From: Amoebidium appalachense
Lineage: Eukaryota; Ichthyosporea
Direction of reading: 5' to 3'
Length of the DNA: 64,000 nt
Assembly: GCA_963693365.1 (NCBI GenBank)
Contig: CAVNZM010000002.1
Span: 6,014,001-6,078,000 of the forward strand
Under the pieces are notes generated by a model. That model had not been told where the DNA came from. It saw nothing but the letters and a program-made list of their open reading frames with translations, and made no database searches. The position numbers were made by a program, and so were the translations under genes. Positions 46,795-62,640 of the stretch are shown piece by piece; position 1 is the first letter of the stretch, and each line of letters begins with the position of its first letter.

Positions 46795-48385
46795 ACACAC
46801 AATCCACCCACCCACCCATATATCCCTTAGACAACAACCACACAGCACACTCGTGGCACATGGCACATACCTGGGGGCAGCAGGCCACTTGACCTGCGTC
46901 TGGCCAGGGAGTTGCCGTCCCCACCATCCCCCTCCTCCTCTCGCTTGCGCTTGCGATTGATCTGTGCCGCATACTCCAATCAATCAACCATTTTCACCTG
47001 TAACCCTCTCTCTTCCCTTCCCACATAAAAAAACAACAGCAATAACCAGACGAAAAAAAAGGAAACGGCTACAAAGAACAAGAAGAAGTGGAAGAAGAAG
47101 GACGGAAAGAGGGAAACAAAATTCAACGATACACTCACACATACACAGACATACACACACACACACGCACACACACACACCCACCCACCCGTCTCCCCCC
47201 CCCCTCCCCCCCCCTCCCACACACCTTTTCGACCAGGTTCTGCAGGTATGTATCGTGGATGTCCTCCGGCTCCCAATGCTTTGTGTGTCTGTCCGACACT
47301 ATCTTCACGTCCAGTGTCGCCTCCATGCCCCCTGCAACCACACTTCTTTTAGCCCACATTCCCTTCCCCTCCCTTCCCCTCCCTCATCTCCCCCACCTAC
47401 CCCTTACCCCACCAAGTCCCACCGCCACCTCCACCCCAAACCACTACCACCACAACCACCGTCACCCCTTGCCCCCCAATTCCTTCCCCCTCCCCCTATC
47501 CCACCAATTCTAATCCCAGTACGCCCCCCTCCTCCATCCGCTCCCCCTCCGCCCCCCCCCCCCCCCCCCAAAAAAAAAAAAAAAAAAAAACCTAAACAAC
47601 CACCATCTCGCCATCACAACCACCACCACAACCAATCCCACCACCACCACCACTATCCCCACTTCCCCCCACCTCCCCCCCCCCCAAACACCACCCCATC
47701 CAGCCACCCGTCTCCCCCCAAATCCCCCCCCCCCCCCCCCCCCCCCCAACATACCCATAGGACGGTTATATTGGCTTGGCCTACGGGCACTCAATGCCCC
47801 GCCCATATTTCCACCCATTCCTCCACCGCCCGTCAACGACCCCCTCTGTGTACCCTGGTCCTGTGTTGCTGTCTCCTGTTGCTTGGGCCAAAAGTACTTT
47901 TCTGGTAGGGGGTTTTCCTTTGTCTCCTGCTCTATCTGTTTTAACAGGTCTGTGATGGGTTTCATTTGCATGTTGTACTCTTGCATTCTGTTTGCCTTTT
48001 TCTCCGTTACTTTCTCCTCAAGTGTCGTCTTGCACACGTGGCACACAAGATCGCCCGTGTCCATGTCTATGAGTCGCGTCACGTCCAAATCCAAATACTG
48101 ATTGTTGCATTTGGGGCATATATACTCCTGTACTCCGCTCTCTGCTTTATCCTGTTTTTCGAGTTTTTTAATGATCATGTTGTGGCGGTATGTCACTGCC
48201 TCTATAAATTTCTTAAAGTCGACATAGTAGTACTGGATCTTACGGTCCCCACCCTTCTTCCTGCCCCCCCTGTACGTCTGTACCTGCTCTTCCTCCTTGC
48301 CTTCGTCTATCACCTCCCTGCATGGCAAGCACACAGTTAGCAGGTGAGGAGTGTGCCCAAGACAGGTGCAGAGTGGGGATGAGAG

Positions 48386-48430
<45 letters not shown>

Positions 48431-48819
48431 TTTGTATTTGTGTTGGAGGGAGGTGGGGGGGGGGGGGGAGGGGGGAGAGGGGGGGTTTGAATGCGTCAAA
48501 AAGTACGAAGTACACAAGAACAAACGGATAACACGATGCAGAATGCAAGCCATACATAAAGAGTATGCATAATAAGCAGAGCCCATCCTCAGGGGGGCCA
48601 CGTCATCCACAGTACCCGAGTTTCGACCTATTCCCCTCGTTAACGAAACCCAACTCAGATACTGTTTCACTGGGGGGGTTGCTAGATGGGTGTGTGTGTG
48701 CATGCAGGCGCCAAGCGGTGTGAGTGTATGTGTGTAGGGAATGTGTGGGTGTATGTGTTGGTTTGTGTGTGTGTAAATGTGTAAATGTAGAGTCTGCGAC
48801 GGCCGCAGGAGCGTGTGTG

Positions 48820-48865
<46 letters not shown>

Positions 48866-49336
48866 GGGGAGGTGTCGGCACTACAACAATAATTAGGAAG
48901 TAAACATCAACTGGCTAGAGAGCTACCAGATCATCGAGCTTGTTTCTTCCCCCCCATCCCCCCCCCCCCCCCCCCCCCCCTCCCCCCAAACAAAAAAAAA
49001 GAAAAAAAAGAATTAAAGAAGAAAGAAGGCGGGGGGAGGGTGGGAGGGGGGAGGGGGGGGGGGGGGGGGGGGGGGGGAAGGGCAGAAAGAAGAACAAAAG
49101 AAAGCCAGAAAGTAAGAAAATAGGGGGGAAAGGCAGACAGGAAGGAAAGAAATATAAAACCCAACAGGAGAAAACAAAGAAAAAGAAAGAAACCCAACCC
49201 GTGTGCTTTGTGTGCTGCCTGGATGCCTATCTACACGTGCACTGCAACCCTGACCCAGCTACTGTTTCCCAAGGGCCTCCCTGCCTCCCATCCTTTCATG
49301 GTTTCTTTTTTATCTTTCACCTTTTATCTCTAGCCA

Positions 49337-49387
<51 letters not shown>

Positions 49388-50066
49388 AAAAAAAAAAAAC
49401 AGCCCCTCAACCCCCGTTTCCCTTCTCCCCCCCCCCCCCCTCCCTTCCCCCCCCCCCCCCCCCCCTTCCCCTCCTCCTCCCCGGTTCCCCTCCCCTCTCC
49501 AACCCCACCTTCAACCACTCCCTCTCACTGCCCCACCATTCCTCTCCCCCGTCCCGCCCCCTCCCATTCTCCCCCCCTCCCCCCCCCTCTCCCCCCCCAT
49601 CCTCCCCCTCCGCCCTCCCCCCCCCCCCCCCTCCCTCTCTCCATGCACCCACCTAGTGAGTAGACCATGCAGCTGCAGTATCTGCACATAGGTCATACCG
49701 TCACGACCCATCCTCAGCAGTGACTGTAGCTCTTCGCTGCGCAGACTGAATAGCGGACAGTCAGGGGGGGGGGGGGGGGGAGCATGGGTGGGTGTGAAAC
49801 GTGGGGATGCAAAGGGAGGGAGGGAAGGAGGGGAAGGGGGGAGGGGGGAGGGGGAAGGAAGGAGTTACGTGCATATCTGTGAGTGTGCGGGTGCGCGCAC
49901 GTATGGGTTTGTGTGTGTGTGTGTGTGTGTTTCTGGGGGGAGGGGGTAGTGGTGTGTGTGGCCGGCGCTAAGGGGGGGGGGGGGGGGGGTTGTGTACATG
50001 TGTGTGGGGATTGGGGTAGGTTTGGGGCAGGGGGAGGGGGAGGGGGGAAGGGGGGGGGGGGGGGAC

Positions 50067-50157
<91 letters not shown>

Positions 50158-50352
50158 ACGTGCCAAACAACACCATCCAATTCTTGAAGACGATGTTGCA
50201 TGTATCCGGCCATATGGGTGTGCCTGGTGTGCGACGGTGTGGATGTGCCCTGGTGTGGACATCGAATATGCAACTGTCCGAAAACACCTTCTAACTTCGA
50301 GCATATCTCAGAAACACAGAAACACATACCGTCTTAAAAACAGACTTTTTGT

Positions 50353-50383
<31 letters not shown>

Positions 50384-51003
50384 AGGGGGGGGGTTTGAGG
50401 TTCGGGTTGGGGGGGGGGGGGGGAGGGGGGGGGGTTGGCTCCTGTTACACTTACCAGCCACGGCGCATGACCAGCTCCATAACCACAGAGTGCACGGGCT
50501 GGTAGAAAGACCTCACCACCACCCTTACAAGGTCGTAGCACACGGCAGGTACTGAGAAGGGAAGTGTGCGGGTGAGTAAAATGCAGGGAACTACATAGAT
50601 GCAGAGAAGTGATGGTAGGCGGAAGAGGTTGTGTGTTTTAAACAAGACGGTTTATATTGTTAAAGGTTTGAAAGGAATATGGCATGACGGAAGGTAGAGG
50701 TGGGGGGGAGAGGGGGGGGAGGGAGAGGAGGGAGTGGGGGTACATGCACCAGGAACTACTGGAGTCTGAGAACGAAAAAAACCGTAGTAGGGGGAGAAAA
50801 ATGTGGAGAGGGAGAAGGGGGAGAGGGGGTTCGGACGGGGTCGTGGTCAGGTGCCGGGGAAGAGGGGAGAGCAGAGGGAGCGAAAGAGGAGGGGTTGGGG
50901 GGAGAGGGGGCGGGGGCGGCTGGGGGAGGGGATATGGGGGATACGGGGAGGGAGAGGTGGAGGGAGCGAGCCGGAGGTGGGGGTGCATACTTTGACTGTC
51001 CAT
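45047..51003 (-). CDS. GTF2E1: General transcription factor TFIIE alpha subunit, 8 exons, 386 aa
   Basis: Exons (leftward): 50991-51003, 50455-50551, 49653-49745, 47755-48317, 47225-47331, 46871-46973, 46237-46337, 45047-45130; every phase matches and the sum is 1,161 nt ending in TAA. TFIIE recruits and regulates TFIIH at Pol II promoters. An N-terminal winged helix spans exons 2-4 (YDLVRVVVRSFY .. RSEELQSLL .. QYYYVDFKKFIEAV). The zinc ribbon has Cys135, Cys138, Cys160 and Cys163 (YICPKCNNQYLDL .. LVCHVCKTTL). A Gly-rich linker follows. The last two exons give GDVLVQVCGMWKPITAVTEE and QLMTEAEYDAYFKQA, the C-terminal motif of metazoan TFIIE alpha. The 13-nt first coding exon is chosen for phase and its ACCATGG context. 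The acceptor of exon 6 (after GGAG at 46974) is poor. Confidence 0.92.
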
Positions 51004-51740
51004 GGTTGCTGTTGGCCAGTGGGCAGTCTGCAGAGTTTACTTTCTGGCACACACACAGAGGGTCCCTGCCCTTCAAAAAGGACAAAACAAATGAAACGAT
51101 GTTACTGAAACGGCATGCTTTTAAATGTGCCTTCTACTCTGAGTTCCTTGACAGACTCAACCAAGACGGGGAAACTACTGTGTCCAGAACACCACGCATA
51201 ACTCGCTTGGGAAGATCGACTCCAGGTCAAAGCCTTCCTCCTGGTGAAGTGATTGTTTCTGCTCTGCCGTTATAATGCCATAGCTAAACGTTATATGGCT
51301 CGGCATTAGGCCGCTCTAAATACAGCGCCTGTTGACTCAGTATTCTGCGTTAGAAGCGTAAAACAGTATAATACTCACTCCCAGAAAGCACAGGCCTTTT
51401 CAACCCCTCTAAAACGTCAGTTGCTTGGCCCACTGAAGAGGCTCAGATTACGCAACTTCACAAAAGCTATTTATAGCTTATTAGAATATATTTAGAAAAA
51501 GCAATTGCGGAATGCTAAGATAACGATACACCAATCACAACAAAGCGATTCGGATAAACTGCATACTTCTGTCAAAACAGCAACATTTCAAGTTTCAAAC
51601 GCCAGATAAATTTTCATTGCCAAGTGTTTCTGAGGAAAAGCAGCGCCAGCCTGCCACTCAACAAGCCCTGGGCAAGGCCCGTTTGGAAAGCAGTGTTGAG
51701 CTGAATTGCTTAATTCACATCTATCAATGCGCTTGTAAAA
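51004..51740. other. Upstream of TFIIE alpha; no gene
   Basis: Unique-looking DNA that probably holds the TFIIE alpha promoter. A plus-strand open frame ending at 51275 has no recognised domain. AT-rich sequence with a TTGACTCAGT motif occurs at about 51330. Confidence 0.4.
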
Positions 51741-51754
51741 CACACACACACTCT

Positions 51755-52665
<911 letters not shown>

Positions 52666-52882
52666 TCTGGGGGAGAAGTTCTCCCCCCTTCCCCCCCTCC
52701 TCCCCCCCCCCCCCCTCAATAGTAGTTCCCTCTCTCTCGTTTGCTCTTTCTCTCACGCTCACACAAACACGTGCACATGTAGCACACACAAACTCTCTCT
52801 AGTCTAGCCCCTCCCCCTCTCTCCCGGGCCCCTCCCCTCGCACCCACTCCTACTTCTCTTTCAAATTCTCCCCCTTTCTCTC

Positions 52883-52889
<7 letters not shown>

Positions 52890-52924
<35 letters not shown>

Positions 52925-53136
52925 GTATGTGTGTGTGCAAATGTGTATCTCAACCGAGTCATCTTGCCTTCTGATTTCCCTCCTGTACGTGGTGACACTG
53001 AGGTACACACGCACACCTTAGGCTACCCACGCACGCACACACGTGCACATTCGCACTCTCACTCGCACACCCCCACACACACAAACATGCATAGTGGCAC
53101 ACGCGCACGCACGCACACGCACACACGCACACGCAC

Positions 53137-53206
<70 letters not shown>
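52890..53206 (+). repeat. (GT)n followed by (CA)n
   Basis: GT units at 52886-52922 and CA-rich to pure (CA)n at 53020-53206 form a loose inverted pair. No coding exon lies between. Confidence 0.9.
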
Positions 53207-54380
53207 CTGTTAATGTCCGTGTCACACGGTGGTCACGGGGCCTGCACCTTGAACTGAATTCCAAATGGCGGTGAATGAAGGACAAGAATGTTCAGCGCAC
53301 ACACGCTCGCTCGCACACACGCACCTTGCGTGGCAGCACGCAGATCGTGCTTGAGGCCTTGAATCTCAGATGCGTGCGTGCATGTGTACCTACGTGCTTG
53401 TAGGAAAGCTGTCCTGCTACGTGTGAATGATTCGGACAGCCTGGATGGGTGTCCGGGTTGTGTAGCGGCACCGGGACCCGGGTGCCCGGTGTAGTCTCCA
53501 AGGATATGTACCACTGGCTTACCGTAAGTGGCCGGGCACTACTACGGCGGCAACAACAACAACAACAAAAAAAAAAAAAAAAAAAAAAGACCGCAGGGAA
53601 GACAGCACTCATCAAGTGACTATATAAGCCCGGTCCATATGCATGCCACCCCCCGGGACCTGGAGTCCGGCGAACGTAGCCATCTATAAAATCAGCCAAT
53701 CACAGATGACTCATCTGAGCGAAGCAAAAAAGCCAGGTTATCAACTTCAGGGTAGGGATTACGAACGAAAATCGTCGTAATTACGATTACGAGAGACCCC
53801 GATACGAATAAGGTTAGGGTGCCGTCGTAACAGCTTTCGTATCAGGTGTTTAGCGTAAAATATGCTCGACTATCTAATTTTGCCTATTTTTTCAATATTT
53901 CTGTTCAAGAACCTATCTGCAGCTCTCTTGCTGTGCAATATCGAGCCCCGACCAGTGCTCAGGGCCTGTAATCCTGCAATACTCAATTTGTAAATATGCG
54001 CATTGTGGAATTTTTGACTGGAGGGGCGTTTTCGACGGGGCTGAACGCTCCACAAGAACCCCCCCATTACGATTAAGAAATAGTCCGTTACGATTGGCCC
54101 AAGGGCCATACGGTTAGGCTGGTCAACCCCAGCCCAACCCTGATCAACTTGAGAGCGGATTTTTCCGCCTATGGACGTCTCAACGCCTCTTACTTTGTTT
54201 TGTAGCGATCTCGTGCTATCTTGTAAGATAGCTTTTAGGTAAATGGGGGACTAGTAAGGTAGCTTTATGTTGGCGCGGTACCCTCTTGCTATGGTGCCGC
54301 CGTGAATTTGAGGCGCGACTCTGAGTCCGGGTTGCACAGAGCCTTTGTTGTATGTTCAACTCGGTGGTGCCACACAAGCC
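53207..54380. other. Intergenic with a poly(A) tract, no supported gene
   Basis: A20 at about 53568-53588 follows (ACA)n. A minus-strand open frame (53292-53699) spans the A tract and is not credible as a protein. TATAAAA and CCAAT occur close together near 53685-53700 without an associated gene. Confidence 0.4.
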
Positions 54381-54480
54381 CGACCATAACCCCGTTTTTA
54401 CGGTAAAAAATACCCAGAAACTTTTGAAAATACCAACAAAATTTCGGTTCATGGTAAGCCTCCCGAGGTTTCATGGTAAG
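54381..54480 (+). repeat. Dispersed repeat family A, copy 2 (empty LINE site)
   Basis: Same orientation as 3506-3628. Here the sequence GGTAAGCCTCC..GGTTTCATGGTAAG is continuous, showing the unoccupied version of the site where the LINE sits at 3629. A run of about 55 C follows at 54491-54545. Confidence 0.7.
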
Positions 54481-54490
54481 ACATGGTAAG

Positions 54491-54546
<56 letters not shown>

Positions 54547-54644
54547 CCCGCCCGCCCGGCCCCCATGCATATGGCTGCGTATTATAACACAACACATGTG
54601 GTAAACCATGATATCATACGTATGTTATGTGGCTCACCGATCTG

Positions 54645-54760
54645 GTTTTTGATTGGTGAGGCTGGATGGCATTCCTGTCCCACAATCACGGCTACGAAAT
54701 TGCTTTGGTATAAAAGCAATTCGGTAGGTCAGTTCATCTGGGGAATGATTGCCGGTAATG
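54645..54760 (+). promoter_or_regulatory. Promoter-like sequence, CCAAT (reverse) and TATA elements
   Basis: ATTGG (54650-54654) lies about 57 bases before TATAAAAG (54709-54716), with a pyrimidine-rich TCAGTTCATC some 25 bases further. No convincing gene follows: the next ATG (54778) opens only 13 codons before (GT)n begins. It could be an orphan or mobile-element promoter. Confidence 0.3.
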
Positions 54761-54916
54761 GTGATCTGGCACAATAAATGGTTGCGCCTTTCAATGACGT
54801 ACACCAGCCCGCCACATAGTAACAGTAAGCCAAGCTCCCAAAAGAGCGACCGCGAGCCGGACACGACAACGTATACAGGCATCACATGATACGGATATTC
54901 CAAAGTAGTGGCGCCA

Positions 54917-58130
<3,214 letters not shown>

Positions 58131-58331
58131 AGAAGGTATATGGAGAGAAGGAGAGAGAGGGAGAGACAACCCACACAAACACATATGCACATATATATTA
58201 TAAAACACGAAGCATCACATACACACATCTGCGCGTGCGCGCACGCCCCTCATAAGACATATGCCCGCAAGATACGGAGCCAACTCCCGAGGTTGGATTG
58301 CGCAAACAGTGCCCCGCCAAATGACATGGTA

Positions 58332-58413
58332 CGAAAAATACCATAACCCGAAACCCAAAATTCATCGGGGCTTGAAAAAATACCATCAAAATTTTCTGAA
58401 TTTTCGGGCTTGG
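58332..58413 (+). repeat. Dispersed repeat family B, copy 2
   Basis: Matches 9651-9730 in the same orientation, including GGGGCTTGAAAAAATACCA and GAATTTTCGGGCTTG. Confidence 0.65.
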
Positions 58414-58469
58414 CACTGCCACACACGGGCTTTCTGCTTTTTTGAATTCGCTGTCCCTGCACCGATTTG

Positions 58470-58495
58470 GGGCCAATAAACATCACAGCCAATCA
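58470..58495 (+). promoter_or_regulatory. Two CCAAT boxes upstream of the tyrosine kinase gene
   Basis: CCAAT at 58473-58477 and 58489-58493, about 380 bases before the start codon. The context GCCAATCA recurs in the recombinase-element repeats. No TATA element is obvious between here and 58873. Confidence 0.35.
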
Positions 58496-58872
58496 CAAAG
58501 TGGACCCGAGTCACCCGACCATCAGGACGGATTCCTGAAGCTTAAGGAAACAAAAAATCCGCTCGTCGCCGCTCACTCTCGGCCTACAGCCGGAGATGAC
58601 TTCCATACAGTTGTAAAACTTTAACCGTAGAGAAGTCTTGTGAAGTTACTGGTTTTTGCACTGGCTTGCTTTCACCGCTTTCATTTGAAAAATCTTGGAA
58701 ATAAGAGCTGCCTCAGAAGCTTCACGTAGCTTTATGTTAGGCTATGGTATGCGTCGATGGCGTCCAGGCAGCTGCGTAGCAAAGTTGTATAGAGCTATAC
58801 TCACCTGTAACTACTGCTTTTTGCAAAAAAACATGATCCTCGGACTCACACACTCAACATAGTCACTTCAAT

Positions 58873-60996
58873 ATGCATCCTTTTTTCTGTACTCTGGCGC
58901 TAGTCGCCAGCAGCCACGCAATAACAACCACCACGGCAATCAGCTCCACCCCACCGGCCACCACAACCACCACCACCACTGCAGCCACCATCACCCCAAG
59001 CAGCGATATTTGCGAAGATGAGTTGTGCTATATGGCCACCACAGCCGCAGGTGCATTCATATCGGCACCCTGCCCCGCGGGCTACAACCTCACGTTCACG
59101 TGGACCAGTGACCCTGCCGCTGTGACGTGGGGCCAGGATTTAATTCTTAACGCGTGGTGGATGCTCGCAGCCAACACAAGTGTGCCCGGGTATGTGCCTG
59201 AAGCGCAGTATGGGCGGGGCCTGCAGGTTGCCGAGGCCAACCTTGTTGTTTGCAACACCAGCACGGCGGAGGGTCAGCAGTGCCCAAACGACTACACGCC
59301 AAACACAACCCTGTGGTCCCCAGCGGCACAGCCAAACACGGCCCTCTCCGTATCGCCTATACAGCGTGTAATTGCGGAGCCAAGCGATCCCGTGAAAGCG
59401 GCTGATGTTTCTTTGTTCAACTACACGGCCACCCAAACGTTTACGGTGCTCAACTACACCGACAACCTGGTTGTGGTGCCTCGTATGGTTTTTTACGACA
59501 GTAATGGCACCGCCTGGATGATTACACGGCGCTGTGACCCGGCTATAGCGGTTACACCCGGGGTTACTCCCCCCGCACCCACCCTCACCGCGGAGGTGCA
59601 GTGGACCGTTATCGTCGTCATATCTATCGGCCTCCTTATTGCAATTTGCATCATTGCAATCCTTTTCGTCAAGTACCGTAGGTTGGTGGGGGAGTCAAAG
59701 GAACTACGCCTGCAAAAGTACCCCCGGGATAAACCCCATGCAAGCAGTAGTCCATCGGCTCTGGATGCTGTGTGTGGGCACAGTGGGCCCCTACCGCGCA
59801 ACACCTTCATAGCACTAGAGCAGGTGGGCCAGGGGGAGTTTGGCAGTGTCTACAAGGGCGCTGTGTTCTACCGCGGCCAGGCGGCACTAGTGGCCATTAA
59901 GACTCTCAAACCGAAACATGCAGAGATGCAGAGTGAGTTTGAGCGGGAGGCGGAGATCATGAAGCGGCTGAGCCACGAGCACATAGTGCGCCTTGTGGGT
60001 GTGGTCGAAGCCACAGAGGGCGAGCCCCTATGTCTGCTGATGGAGTTTATGCCCGGAGGTAACCTTCTTAACCACTTACGGGCTAGCCCAGGCCCTCCCT
60101 CCTTGCGCGAGGCACTGTGGTATGCACAGAGCATAGCACAGGGCATGCAGTACCTTGCCTCCCAGTGCGTGGTGCATAGGGACCTTGCTGCACGCAACTG
60201 CATGCTCGGGGCACCCACACTGCACTCGGGGGGCCTGCCCGTAGTGAAGATATCGGACTTTGGGCTTGCACGTGCACACACGGACAAGGCATACTACCAG
60301 ATGGGCGGGGATGAGCTGCTGCCTCTGAGGTGGCTGGCTGTGGAGGCCATGACGGAGAGGAGGTTCACTCAGGCCTCGGATGGTTGGGCATTTGCAGTCA
60401 CAGTGTGGTATGTACACTGGCATTCAGCATATTTTTTCCTCCTTATGAATGCAAGCCCTGTGTGGGCACACACACAGTGATGCACACACCTACCCACACG
60501 AAAACACAACATACACACAGACCCACAGACACACACGTACACACACAATCACACATACACACACGTGCAGGCGCACGCGCATGTGCCCATGCATGCAACA
60601 CATTGGCAGGCTCACAGGCCGCACTGCCGCACAGTCGCACATACATACGTTCCCGTGGCAGCCGCCATCACACGGCTCACTCGGCACACACACACACACA
60701 GTAACAGGCACACGCACCCCGTGATATATACACACAAACCGTGCACACGTACGGATGCACGTGCACGCACACGCGCACACACACACCGTGCACATACATA
60801 TGTGTGCGCGCACACACGTACACACACTCGCACGCAAACAAGCAAAACCACATGCACACACCGTGCAAATACACACAAGTAACACATCACACACTCGCAC
60901 ATACAAACACACAAGCATGTGCGCACACACACACATACCGTGCACATACACAGGCGTACGCACACACACACCTTGCAAAAACACAAGTCAAACATG

Positions 60997-61041
<45 letters not shown>

Positions 61042-61232
61042 CATACGCATACGCATACACACACACAAACACCGTCCACATACACACACAAACCGTGCAC
61101 ATACATGCAGACGTGTGTGCGCACACACACACACCTTCCAAATAACTCGACACACATCACACACCAGGCACGCACACAGGTGCATGCATACACATGCACA
61201 CGCATGTGCACGCAAGCTCGAACACATATACG

Positions 61233-61287
<55 letters not shown>

Positions 61288-61418
61288 GCGCGCGCGCGCG
61301 AGCATCTATATACTCATCGTGCACATACACACACCTGCGCACACACCCTGCAAGTACACACAAATCACACATCACACAAACCAATACATAAACATACACA
61401 CACATGCATATGCACACA

Positions 61419-61454
<36 letters not shown>

Positions 61455-61500
61455 TGTGCACATGCACAGGTATGCACGCGCACGGGCACGGATATACAGA

Positions 61501-61576
<76 letters not shown>

Positions 61577-61673
61577 TATTGTGCACTTACACAGGCATGC
61601 AGACACACGTGCACGCATGCGCCTTCACGCGCACGGGCACGCACATGCGTGCGGGCACCCGCGCGCGTGCGCA

Positions 61674-61723
<50 letters not shown>

Positions 61724-62334
61724 ACACACGTGTTTTCAATCATACCTTATCTACAGTCACACGTACATTTCCTACAGTTTCCACACGACCACATCACTTT
61801 CCCTCCTACAAACACACACATCACCCCTTTCCAACCACTCACCCTTTCTATGCCCACAGGGAGATACTTACAGGTGGTGAGGTGCCCTACACCGGCCTGC
61901 AGACATACAACCTTGCGGCGTCTATTGCTTTGGGCCTACGTCTACCGTGCCCCCACACCTGCCCCCCCGCCCTCTACTCGCTCATGGCTTCATGCTGGCA
62001 CACGGACCCCTCCCAACGCCCCACGTTCACCGATATGGTGACCCAACTCGAAACACTTTCGAATGTTTTTTCTTCCGCTTCGCAGCAAAAGTTATACGAA
62101 ATAGAGAACCCATATCCAAGCATGAAAGACGTTTTAGTCCCCATGGAACCGTCCCCCCTCACATACACAGAGGTGCGGTCGGTTGTTTCGGAGTCGTTAT
62201 TGGAACCCCCCAAAAACCCATACGAGGTTGAAATTTCCGTTTCGCCTATGGGGGCTATTCCGTCAATTTCATTTGATGATGAGCAGTATGTGAAACCAGA
62301 GTCTTGCTCGTATGCAATGAGCGGGCAGCAGTAG
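58873..62334 (+). CDS. Receptor tyrosine kinase, 2 exons, 669 aa
   Basis: Exons 58873-60407 and 61860-62334 join in phase 2 within the kinase (VTVW|EILTGG). A signal peptide (MHPFFCTLALVASSHA), a Thr-rich stretch and an ectodomain of about 200 residues come first; the ectodomain has several Cys and at least seven N-glycosylation sequons but no fold I recognise. The membrane helix is at about 244-268. The kinase has GQGEFG (319-324), Lys343 in VAIK, HRDLAARN (435-442) and DFG (462-464), with a paired Tyr in the activation loop (KAYYQM). The usual APE motif reads AVE and SDVWSFG reads SDGWAFA. The tail has YEIE, YEVE and YTEV, candidate SH2-type docking sites. It should signal from the plasma membrane; the ligand is unknown. 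Confidence 0.93.
60475..61735 (+). repeat. CA-rich intron of the receptor kinase gene
   Basis: Almost the whole 1.45-kb intron is CA-rich, with pure (CA)n cores near 61000-61040, 61510-61574 and 61680-61721 and (CG)n patches at 61273-61300. One frame happens to be open from 60919 into exon 2; it is not a real N-terminal extension. Confidence 0.95.
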
Positions 62335-62640
62335 TGTGGCATTTAAGTACGGTTGTCGCATTTTAACTTTTAAAATATAGTTAAATTTCTAGTGTGGCAT
62401 GATCAGTTAGACACCCACACGTGTGCCAATGTAACAAAGTAACCACTAAGCAGGGCATTTGATGTAACAGCCCACCAGTAGGGTAATTTTTATTAATAGA
62501 TTGCTCATGTCCTGACAGTGTAGGCATGATTGAGTTTTGCCCAACTAATTCTTAACGGCCGCTTACAATTGGTTTTTTAAAACTACAGATAGCGTCCGCG
62601 AATAAGAACCCCCCAAAATGTGGCCGGGTGGCGGAATCTT
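62335..62640. other. 3' flank of the receptor kinase gene
   Basis: AT-rich sequence likely to hold the 3' untranslated region. No canonical AATAAA was found; no gene seen. Confidence 0.4.

Noticed and set aside
50700-51275. A plus-strand frame opposite the TFIIE alpha start
   Set aside because: The Gly/Arg/Glu-rich part is the antisense of C/T-rich intron DNA; no conserved feature appears in the remainder.
54565-54777. A 70-codon open frame next to the promoter-like sequence
   Set aside because: It overlaps the TATA element itself and has no recognised domain or splice context.
60919-62334. A 471-codon frame ending with the kinase C-terminus
   Set aside because: The first two thirds are His/Thr from (CA)n. 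The splice acceptor at 61860 and phase match show that only exon 2 is coding.
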